64,000 nucleotides of DNA, taken from assembly GCF_000312445.1 (NCBI RefSeq), contig NZ_HE997182.1:780841-844840 (forward strand), read 5' to 3'. Below the pieces are notes generated by a model. It worked only from the letters and a program-made list of their open reading frames with translations, was not told the origin of the DNA and made no database searches. Positions 1 to 7,364 of this stretch are shown here, piece after piece (position 1 is the first letter of the stretch; each line of letters begins with the position of its first letter). A program made the position numbers and the translations under genes. Source of the stretch: Phocaeicola abscessus CCUG 55929 (lineage in GTDB: Bacteria > Bacteroidota > Bacteroidia > Bacteroidales > Bacteroidaceae).

Positions 1-2100
1 ATATGATCCCGTCAGGGGAGGTACAGGAAAATCGGAATAAATCAGATCGTAAGAATGTTTCTTATAGACATCTGCCGTTAATGACAATCGGTTTTGCCAT
101 AGAGAAAGGTCAAGACCGAAATTCCACTGTTTTTGTTTTTCCCAAGTGAAATCAGGATTAGGCACGCGCATTGTCCATCCCCAGGTGTTTACAATTTCCT
201 GCCATAAATAAGGATTTACATTTTCATTACCAATTTTTCCCCAAGACACTCTCAGTTTCATGTTGGTGATCGCTCCGGAATTTTTGAGGGAACTTATGAA
301 TTTTTCATTATGAATGTTCCAGCCAAATGAAGCTGAAGGGAAAATGCCCCATTGACGTCCGGGGGCAAATTTGCTGCTTCCGTCCGAACGGAAAGTTGCT
401 TCGAGAAGATAGCGGTCGTCGAACGAATAATTGACTTTAGTGAAAAACGATGCTTTTGTAATTTCCCTGTAATCGGTAAAGACATATGACATGGCTTCTG
501 CACCGGCCACCGCATAGATTTTGTCTTTGTCGTTACGGATATTTTTTTCGAAATTGAGCAAACCTCTTCCTGTCAACTGACTTTGACTGACGTTTTGTTG
601 CGAACCGATATCATTACCCCATGTCGTGACTGGCTTGCCGTCGCCGTCGTAAAACTTATAAGTCAATCTTTTCCATTTACTGGCCGATTTGTCGATCATA
701 TAGGACACGTTTCCTTCGAAGTTCAGATAATCGGTGATATAATAGCGCGGGCGCAAGTTTATGGTACTTTTATCATACATATAATTCCATGTTCCGCCAC
801 GATTGATGAAAGCTACCGGATTCAAATCGTTGTGCAGCATATAGTGTTCGGGAATGGTGTCATTATAGAAAACAGCCTGGGTGGGATTCATTCTCCATGC
901 AATTTGGTATAGGCCGTGTCCGTCGTTGTTTCGCCGAAGACGGTCAACTTTCAGACGGTGCGCATAAAAATCGGCAAGAAGAATGAATCGGTCGGCAATA
1001 TTAATGTTCGTATTGAACCGAACGCTGAATTTGTCCGAACCTTCGATTTTATTTAATCCATTCTCTTTTATGTAATTGAGCATTAAGTTGAAGGTACCCA
1101 CTCCGCCGCCGCCTGATATACTGACAGAAGTATTGTGCGAGGTGGAGGTACGTTCCATGATTTCCTTTATCCAGTCGGTGTTTGGAGTAAGACCTTGCTC
1201 GGCCTTCGAGATATCGTCCTCGGTATAGAGGAGCGGTTGACTTTGTAAGGAAAGTGCCTCGTTCCGCAGGCGCATGAAATCAGCTGAATTTACAAAATCA
1301 GGCAAATGGAGTGGTTGATATACGGCAAACCAACTGTTTACATTTACTGAAAATTGGCTGGCATTTCCCCTGTGGGTTTCGACTACGATTACGCCGTTGG
1401 CGCCTCTTGAACCGTACATGGATGCGGCAGCGGCATCTTTTAATATGCTGATGCTTTTGATTTGATTAGGATCGACATCGGTTAATGGCTGTTCCATACC
1501 ATCGATGATAACCAGTGGCTCGGCATTCTGTAACGTACTGATTCCGCGAATGGATATACTGCCTGGTACAGATCCTGGCAAGTTACTCCCTTTTAGCATG
1601 GTTACGCCGGGAACGGTACCTGAAAAGACGTCTTGTAATTTGATGATCGGACGGCTGATGTTTTTTCCCATATCTACCGATTCGATGGAGGATGCCAAAT
1701 GTTTTCTTTCGATGGAATTATATCCCGTCACCACTACTTCGTCCAGTCTTACGTCGTTTTCAAGCAGTACGACATCTATTTGGGTCTTCCCTTCGGTGGA
1801 TATTTCGTAGTCGCGGAATCCCATATAGCTGAATATGAGGGTGACATTTCCCGATACATTCAGTTCATAGATTCCGTTTTCATCGGTAATGGTACCTATG
1901 TTGGTACCTTTTACAAGTACCGTGACAAACGGAAGAGCCCCTCCCTCCAAATCTGTTACAGTACCATAAACACGCTTTTGTTGCTGTGCAACGTTCGATT
2001 CAGAAGTCGCAAGGATCGTACCAGTGTGATTGTTGGCTCTTACTTTCTCACAAAAAATCAATATTGTGGAAAGCAGCATAAACATGAGGATTCTTTTCAT
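1..2100 (-). CDS. SusC/RagA-type TonB-dependent receptor, C-terminus beyond window
   Basis: The reading frame is open from an ATG at 2100 to the first base of the window, giving about 700 residues with no stop, so the gene is cut by the window edge. After a signal peptide (MKRILMFMLLS...) comes a carboxypeptidase-regulatory-like domain with GTVTDLEGG and FVTVLVKGTNIGTITDENG, then the plug domain with the family signatures LDEVVVTGY and KDAAAASMYGSRGANGVIVV, then the start of the barrel. Such receptors import oligosaccharides or peptides across the outer membrane together with a SusD lipoprotein. Any SusD partner would lie left of the window. It faces away from the relics to its right, and no convincing paired promoter was found in the 220 bases upstream. 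The family call is secure; the substrate is unknown. Confidence 0.93.
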   Translation of the reverse strand, partial: MKRILMFMLLSTILIFCEKVRANNHTGTILATSESNVAQQQKRVYGTVTDLEGGALPFVTVLVKGTNIGTITDENGIYELNVSGNVTLIFSYMGFRDYEISTEGKTQIDVVLLENDVRLDEVVVTGYNSIERKHLASSIESVDMGKNISRPIIKLQDVFSGTVPGVTMLKGSNLPGSVPGSISIRGISTLQNAEPLVIIDGMEQPLTDVDPNQIKSISILKDAAAASMYGSRGANGVIVVETHRGNASQFSVNVNSWFAVYQPLHLPDFVNSADFMRLRNEALSLQSQPLLYTEDDISKAEQGLTPNTDWIKEIMERTSTSHNTSVSISGGGGVGTFNLMLNYIKENGLNKIEGSDKFSVRFNTNINIADRFILLADFYAHRLKVDRLRRNNDGHGLYQIAWRMNPTQAVFYNDTIPEHYMLHNDLNPVAFINRGGTWNYMYDKSTINLRPRYYITDYLNFEGNVSYMIDKSASKWKRLTYKFYDGDGKPVTTWGNDIGSQQNVSQSQLTGRGLLNFEKNIRNDKDKIYAVAGAEAMSYVFTDYREITKASFFTKVNYSFDDRYLLEATFRSDGSSKFAPGRQWGIFPSASFGWNIHNEKFISSLKNSGAITNMKLRVSWGKIGNENVNPYLWQEIVNTWGWTMRVPNPDFTWEKQKQWNFGLDLSLWQNRLSLTADVYKKHSYDLIYSDFPVPPLTGSY

Positions 2101-2323
2101 AATACACCTTTAAAAATATTATATTGTTCGTGATACTATTTTTTCTTTAATGCCCATATATAGTTATGGGTTAGATTTAAGATAATTACAATTTTAAAGG
2201 TAATTTTTTATTTGTGCAAACTTTTTAAGTTAAAAAACAACATAACAATTTTATTTAATTTTTATTTCCCTTCCTCCAATAATATCGCCTCGATTTGTTG
2301 ATTTTTAATGCAATGCCCACATT

Positions 2324-2885
2324 TCAGATGCAGGCACCCGTTCCTTCAAAGGTCACCCGAGGAGTGTAGGTTTTGCCCAGATACGTGGTTGTACCAGCCT
2401 GACAAGAATAGCTGAGTATTTGTGTTTCTACATCATGGAATGTGTACACTTTGATTGCCACCGCATTTCTTGCGGAATTTAGTCCACCAGAAGACCGAAA
2501 GACACAAATCAATAGTTGTCGAATCAAAAGTATAAACGTTATCACCAAGTTTGAAAATATGACTGACACTCTTTTGTCGTGCTTCACCAACCAGGTAGTA
2601 AGCGTATTCCATATGATAGGCTCTATCTTGATTTGCCCCTGCCAAGGATGATTTTGATACGTTCTTTCCCATTCCGAAATGATGACATTTGGAATGATGA
2701 GATTCAAGAGTAACTATCAAATCCTGCAGACTTTCACGGTTGGAAAGTTGGCCGAACACCAAAGCAGGTAGTTGATTCCAACAAGTGAAATGCTTCACAT
2801 ATTTGTCACCATCATACTTGGCAACAATGTGGTTAAACTTACTTCGATTCAAAACGAAGCCAACTGAACGAAAACGTTGAAACAT
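2324..2885 (-). pseudogene. IS4-type (DUF4372) transposase relic, frameshifted and truncated
   Basis: From 2885 the minus strand reads FNHIVAKYDGDKYVKHFTCWNQ, then LVFGQLSNRESLQDLIVTLE and VYTFDSTTIDLCLSVFWWTKFRKK. This is the N-terminal third of IS4-family transposases of the Bacteroides DUF4372 group, including the first catalytic Asp in the DSTTIDL motif. Around 2445 the match moves to another frame (IKVYTFHDVETQI) and then ends, so there is a frameshift followed by loss of the rest of the gene. The start is also unlike intact relatives. No terminal inverted repeats or target duplications were recognised. It is a dead insertion-sequence fragment. The family is fairly sure; the exact IS name is not. 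Confidence 0.8.
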
Positions 2886-3082
2886 ATGCCACGGGATTAA
2901 TCTGACACAAAGCTACAAATTCAAGTCCGTTCGCTCGAAAAACCTCTCTAACTAACTATATTTCAGATATTTCAAAGAACTATTTTAGATTTTAATAGGA
3001 CAGTAATGCGATCACATTTTAAAATATTGTATTTATGGTCAATAAAATGAGATGTTTTTACCTAATAATAGGACTATTTTCT

Positions 3083-3655
3083 TCATTTCTTTAAAAAAAT
3101 AATCCAACGCCAATTCTGTGGATTCGCCTTACCCATGCAGGGTGTATAGAGAAAAAGTTTTACTTTTTGTGAGGGGTTTTCTTTCAGATATTCCCTTGTT
3201 TTCAAGAGCGATTGCACTGTATGCCAGGCGTTAAAATAGTCCAGGTCAAGGTTTTGGGGATTGAATATTTTCTCAAATCCATTGACAGGAGATACAAAGT
3301 CCTGTGTTATCTGCGCCTTGAACATGTTAGCCGGGAGTAAATCTTTCGGATATATCATTTCACCCACTTTATCTGAATAAATAGTCCCTTCAAATAAAGT
3401 TTCACCTAACTCTTTGTATTTTATCCTAATATAACCCCAATTATCTGCGAACTTGTATTCTGTTTCTATTGTAAAATCATCAGATTGTTGCGAGAATACA
3501 AATTCTAAACCGCCTTCAAAAGTATTCGTAAGATAATCTACCTTCAAAAGAAGAACTTGGTCGAGCGCTTTGTCTTTCTTTTCTGAAAAATGGTTTTCCG
3601 AATGGCATGACCATAACAATGGAATAAAAGACAGGATTAAAAGATTCGTTTTCAT
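3083..3655 (-). CDS. Hypothetical lipoprotein, 190 residues
   Basis: The protein starts MKTNLLILSFIPLLWSC, a signal peptide ending in a lipobox with the lipidated Cys at residue 16, followed by a charged linker. The mature part is rich in beta-forming and aromatic residues (FEGGLEFVFSQQSDDFTIETEYKFADNWGYIRIKYKELGETLFEG) and has no motif I recognise. Bacteroidales place many such lipoproteins on the outer membrane. It stands alone, downstream of the split subtilase on the same strand with a gap of about 200 bases, so co-transcription is possible but not shown. Expression of a protein is likely given the clean signal peptide and length; no function is proposed. Confidence 0.65.
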   Translation of the reverse strand: MKTNLLILSFIPLLWSCHSENHFSEKKDKALDQVLLLKVDYLTNTFEGGLEFVFSQQSDDFTIETEYKFADNWGYIRIKYKELGETLFEGTIYSDKVGEMIYPKDLLPANMFKAQITQDFVSPVNGFEKIFNPQNLDLDYFNAWHTVQSLLKTREYLKENPSQKVKLFLYTPCMGKANPQNWRWIIFLKK

Positions 3656-3859
3656 AGAATTGTATTTTTATTAATGAATAAAGTGTGGTAAATATGTGTC
3701 TGAAAAATATATCATTAAAAGCGTATGAGCAAATATCTTGTGAATTATTTTAACTGTATTTTTGGGATAGACATCCTGTCTAAAAATAAGGCCGAATTTT
3801 TAATTCTAAGTATAGTTAACTTCTGTTTTGAGACATCATTCTTGTAAAATTAGTTAGTT

Positions 3860-5098
3860 CTAATATGAGATATTCATTGTCGAACCGGAATTTACAGTAA
3901 AAGGTGGATCAATAGTAATTTGGTTTACAAAATTAAAAGACAGAAGAGAACTATTTGTTACAGTAAAATTCCGGGCATATATTTCCCATCCAGAAACTGA
4001 CTGATTGGATGTAACTGTCTGATCTATGAAGTTTACAATACCGCCAGACACTTGTGAAACTGCGGCGAATGCGTTGAGTAAACCATAACCCATTTCATTG
4101 TTCCATGTGCCATTATTCCTGCCTGATGTAGTGACATAAGAATATCCACCAACCTTTTGTGCAGTACTCTCAATAATTCTTACAACTTCAGATCCTGTGA
4201 GGTTCGGATTAATTGAGAGCATCAAAGCAGCCACCGCACTTGCATGAGGAGTTGCCATAGACGTGCCACTCATGTTTCCCGTAGCATTATTAGGGAGAGT
4301 TGACAATATATTTTCTCCCGGTGCTACTACATCGAGACTAGAACCGTAAGAAGAAAAACTGGCTCTTCTATCAGAAGTATTTGTTGCTCCTACTACCAAT
4401 AATCTAGAATCAAAAGATGCTGGATAATCTACACCATTTCTGTTTGCATTTCCTGCTGCAAAAAGCACCACACACCCTCTCCCGTTTCTTCCAGAAGTTA
4501 TTGCAGATCGAATAGCATCTTCTAGTACGGTACTATGTAAATCCTCATAAAATGCGCCTCCTTGATCACCCCATGAGTTATTTATAACCGCTGCTCCATT
4601 ATTTTGAGCATAACTAATTCCAGTTGCAAGCTGACTACTTATAGTCGGGGTTACACTTAAATTGTGGCTTATAGATAACATGGTTGTTTGAGGGGCAACA
4701 CCAGCTATTTGAATGCTATTATGATTTGCCCCTATAATTCCACCAACGTGTGTACCATGATTTCCACGGACAACAGAAGGAGAACTTCCATTGATGATAT
4801 CATAGGATACAGTACTATAGTTGTTTGCAAACTCTTGATGGTTTCTATCTATACCTTGATCTAAAACGGCTACTATTACATTAGAACTACCTTTGGTAAT
4901 TTGCCACGCACTACAAGCATTAACTTTTTCTAATCCCCACTGGGCAGCTTCGTTTGGCTCAGTAGTGCATAGACTGGGTTTAAAATCAAACATAAATGCC
5001 GGGTCTACCTCTTCAAACATCCCTGTTTCGTAGAACAAATTAGACATGGCTAATCCGTGAGACGTAGTTGGAGATCTTAATAGATACCAATTAGGCAT
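3860..5098 (-). CDS. Subtilisin-like serine protease (S8), catalytic part of a frame-split gene
   Basis: The S8 triad is complete: Asp80 in VIVAVLDQGID, His114 in NHGTHVGG and Ser280 in SGTSMATPHASAVA, with the oxyanion Asn217 in LFAAGN. About 60 C-terminal residues after the protease fold look like a small beta domain; no type IX sorting domain was seen. The ATG at 5098 is internal. The same frame stays open upstream to a TGA at 5197-5195 and encodes continuous prodomain sequence (KIKSSEDSQLLKEIAAEF, then KEVEYMPNWYLL), with no start or signal peptide of its own. The missing N-terminus is the gene at 5182-5652 in the neighbouring frame, separated by a run of seven T. The intact protein would be a secreted lipoprotein protease of roughly 590 residues. 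As it stands it is either joined by -1 frameshifting, phase-variable, or a pseudogene. Confidence 0.85.
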   Translation of the reverse strand: MPNWYLLRSPTTSHGLAMSNLFYETGMFEEVDPAFMFDFKPSLCTTEPNEAAQWGLEKVNACSAWQITKGSSNVIVAVLDQGIDRNHQEFANNYSTVSYDIINGSSPSVVRGNHGTHVGGIIGANHNSIQIAGVAPQTTMLSISHNLSVTPTISSQLATGISYAQNNGAAVINNSWGDQGGAFYEDLHSTVLEDAIRSAITSGRNGRGCVVLFAAGNANRNGVDYPASFDSRLLVVGATNTSDRRASFSSYGSSLDVVAPGENILSTLPNNATGNMSGTSMATPHASAVAALMLSINPNLTGSEVVRIIESTAQKVGGYSYVTTSGRNNGTWNNEMGYGLLNAFAAVSQVSGGIVNFIDQTVTSNQSVSGWEIYARNFTVTNSSLLSFNFVNQITIDPPFTVNSGSTMNISY

Positions 5099-5181
5099 AT
5101 ATTCAACCTCTTTTATTATTTCCGCTGAAAATTCGGCAGCAATTTCTTTCAGTAATTGTGAATCTTCGGAAGATTTAATTT

Positions 5182-5652
5182 TTATGTAAAAAAATCACTC
5201 GTAGAAATGTAATCCTGGCTATTAACCCCAAATACAGGTGCGACGTAAATATTTTCACTTTTTAATTCAGAGGCTAAATAGGAAGCATTAATAGTGGAAG
5301 ATATAGATGCTTTTTTTTCATCAATCTCTACAATTTTCCAAAAGGTTTTTTCCTGTTCATATGAATGACCCCTCTTTAAACTTGAGGTGATGGATATTGT
5401 CTTTGAATTAAATTGAACAGATTCAAGAATAGAACTATCCGTTGATGATATGTAATATAAATTTTTCACCGGAGTAATTTCTATTTGTTGCCCTTGATAC
5501 CAGTAATAATCGGATATAACCGATGATCTGGTCAAGGCATTTATATTATCAATTTCTGTAAGATCATCATTGGTTAATTGATTTTCATCGGTGCATCCAA
5601 TAATTAATATAGGGAAAATTGATAAAAAGGCGATAATATATTTTAAATTCAT
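5182..5652 (-). CDS. Lipoprotein prodomain of the split subtilase
   Basis: A 156-residue protein starting with a signal peptide and lipobox (FPILIIGC, Cys at residue 20), followed by an Asp/Asn-rich linker and a domain ending IYVAPVFGVNSQDYISTSDFFT. Subtilases of Bacteroidetes commonly carry such a lipoprotein leader ahead of an inhibitor-like prodomain. The reading stops at TAA 5184-5182 just after a T7 run (5194-5188). Slipping back one base there continues directly into the subtilase frame as DFFYIKIKSSEDSQ, which is what an uninterrupted family member would read. It is therefore best seen as exon-like half of one gene rather than an independent lipoprotein. Confidence 0.75.
   Translation of the reverse strand: MNLKYIIAFLSIFPILIIGCTDENQLTNDDLTEIDNINALTRSSVISDYYWYQGQQIEITPVKNLYYISSTDSSILESVQFNSKTISITSSLKRGHSYEQEKTFWKIVEIDEKKASISSTINASYLASELKSENIYVAPVFGVNSQDYISTSDFFT
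5188..5196 (-). other. Candidate -1 frameshift site or phase-variable homopolymer (T7)
   Basis: On the minus strand the codons are GAT TTT TTT ACA TAA. The heptamer T TTT TTT sits in the correct phase for a canonical X XXY YYZ -1 slippery site, ten bases before the upstream stop. One backward slip, or one added T, fuses the prodomain to the protease. A single-base indel during decay or a sequencing error in the homopolymer would look identical. Confidence 0.6.
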
Positions 5653-5735
5653 AGTCTTTCTTTTAATTACGTAAAATATTTTTTATATACGCCTTCCTCT
5701 TCACATGGAAAGAGGAGGAGGATTCTTCCCACACT

Positions 5736-6368
5736 TTACTTTCTAGTAGATTTCAATTCTTCGATTTCTGCTTTAAGTTCATGGATTGATTCAATTAAAA
5801 CAGGTATCAAAGCCGTATAATTGATCAGTTTTTTGCCTTCATCATCTGTAAGAACAATCTCAGGTAAGATCCTTTCAACTTCTTGTGCTAATAATCCAAG
5901 TTCCTTGCCACTCCCCCCCGTTCTAAAAGGAGTTCTACTGTCCTTATTGATAAAATCATAAGTAACAGGGCGTAACTTTAAAATGGTGCTTAACCCATTG
6001 GAAACATTTGAAATGTTTGTTTTCGCACGTGCATCAGAATAATTGTAAATATTTGATACTTGAATCGCATTAAAAGTAGAAGTTCCACTATTATAAAAAA
6101 CTACCTGATTATAATGACTTGCAATACGTGTAGCAGCCGAGTTTGTGTCTATTTGAAGAAAGTGTCCACTCGTTGGGCCATTAATCCAAATATTTCCTCG
6201 TAAAGTAAGATCATAATTTTTTGTTCCATCATGATAAGTTGATGTGTTCCCAAAGGTTAAAAATCCATTGGAGCGATAATTGATTTGTGCATCAATCGTA
6301 AATGCTGGTGAAGAGAAAATAATATTCAAGAGCAAAATTCGTAGCTGGTAGAAATTTAATGTTTTCAT
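5736..6368 (-). CDS. Secreted protein with S74 intramolecular chaperone domain
   Basis: A 210-residue protein with a signal peptide (MKTLNFYQLRILLLNIIFSSPAFTIDA in outline) and a short beta-rich middle. The C-terminal 100 residues match the peptidase S74/endosialidase-type chaperone domain: SDARAKTNI with the Ser111-Lys116 dyad, LKLRPVTYDF, GLLAQEVERILPEIV, then a C-terminal helix (LIESIHELKAEIEELKS) suited to trimerisation. These domains assist folding of trimeric beta-helical fibres and then cleave themselves off by Ser-Lys chemistry. In Bacteroidetes they also occur on cell-surface proteins rather than phage tails. Here the passenger is very short (about 80 residues). No phage genes lie nearby. 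The domain call is good; the role is unknown. Confidence 0.8.
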   Translation of the reverse strand: MKTLNFYQLRILLLNIIFSSPAFTIDAQINYRSNGFLTFGNTSTYHDGTKNYDLTLRGNIWINGPTSGHFLQIDTNSAATRIASHYNQVVFYNSGTSTFNAIQVSNIYNYSDARAKTNISNVSNGLSTILKLRPVTYDFINKDSRTPFRTGGSGKELGLLAQEVERILPEIVLTDDEGKKLINYTALIPVLIESIHELKAEIEELKSTRK

Positions 6369-6558
6369 AACTTTTTTAGTTAAAGGTCGTTTATAAAAGA
6401 AATTCTGAACTACATAATATCAATAAATCCTTTTTGTTGTGCAATATACTTACTTTTTTACAAAATTGGAGCTATATATTTGATTATTCCTTGGTTAATA
6501 TTTGTTAATCCGCTGATTTTATATATTTATATATATTGTTGTTTATGAGGTTTTTCTA

Positions 6559-6891
6559 TTACAAAAAGACTGTTAAGGCATGTTTCTTACCTGAAAGAAA
6601 CCTTGTAACATGTAATTTATCCATCAGCCATGCGATAGCCAAACAGCCCGAAAGAGTCGAAGTGACAGCGACACACATAAACAATATCCCATGGGGCTCA
6701 AACGAAAATAATGGAATAAGTTGTTTGGATAACAGTGTAAATATCGGAGAAAATAAAAGAATTATGAGCGTGTTGCGTCCGATAAAACTATTAATAAATT
6801 TTATTTTTGAGGGGATGTAGGAATATACTGATAGTAAAAAACTTATAGTTAAGTATGTAATAAAATAATCTCGGTAAGTTCTTCCTGCCAC
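6559..6891 (-). pseudogene. C-terminal fragment of a membrane acyltransferase (acyltransferase-3 type)
   Basis: The 110 residues contain about three hydrophobic helices and the sequence FIGRNTLIILLFSPIFTL, resembling the last membrane segments of acyltransferase-3/fucose O-acetylase-like enzymes, which normally have around ten membrane segments over 330 or more residues. The only start is a GTG a few codons after an in-frame stop (TAA near 6903), so the N-terminal two thirds are missing. It sits among other relics. Most likely a decayed gene from a polysaccharide-modification locus. The family assignment rests on the general pattern and is moderate. Confidence 0.5.
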
Positions 6892-7013
6892 AGCAAGCTT
6901 TTATCGGCGTCTAATCCCGGCATGGCCATCATACTGAAAATATCTTTTTACCTTCCTTTATTTTCAGATTGATTGCCGCATATCATTGGAAAATTGTGTT
7001 TTTTCCAATGCTT

Positions 7014-7129
7014 TTATGGGTTGTGGTTCTCGAGAACTTGCCCGCTTCCCTTCACATAGATACCGGGTATTTTCTTCAGCACATCGTCGATTCCCCTTGC
7101 TTTCAAATCGACTTTTATAAAGGCACATG
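7014..7129 (-). pseudogene. Possible TonB-receptor plug relic
   Basis: About 36 codons on the minus strand end in VDLKARGIDDVLKKIPGI, followed by YVKGSGQV and a stop at 7016-7014. The pattern DVLKKIPGIxVxxSGQV is typical of the start of plug domains in TonB-dependent outer-membrane receptors. Nothing before or after extends the match, and it stops abruptly. It is read as a gene scrap. It may be chance, so confidence is low. Confidence 0.35.
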
Positions 7130-7255
7130 ATTTAATAAATTTAAGTATGTAATGAAAATATTTGATTAAATCGGAGGGTTCCGTCAAATAAAATGTTAAA
7201 ATTTGAAGTGCAGAGTAAAAAAATGAGCGAAATGGAGGATTTCTTGGAAAAGCAT

Positions 7256-7263
7256 TATCTTTG
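7256..7263 (+). promoter_or_regulatory. Candidate -7 element of the SusC operon
   Basis: TATCTTTG matches the Bacteroidetes -7 consensus TAnnTTTG about 100 bases before the SusC start at 7365. No TTTG lies 19-21 bases upstream, so the -33 element is weak or an ECF-type factor is used. The long leader would allow post-transcriptional control. Confidence 0.4.
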
Positions 7264-7364
7264 TTTTCCGGATGATTGCATAAATTTCTGCTCGATTTGG
7301 ATAAAATCAGGTGCAATGATATGAAATCGATCATGCAGTAATAATAACTTTAATCACGAATTGT

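Noticed and set aside
5736-6368. Prophage tail-fibre remnant
   Set aside because: No other phage gene is present, and the protein has a signal peptide, which phage tail proteins lack.
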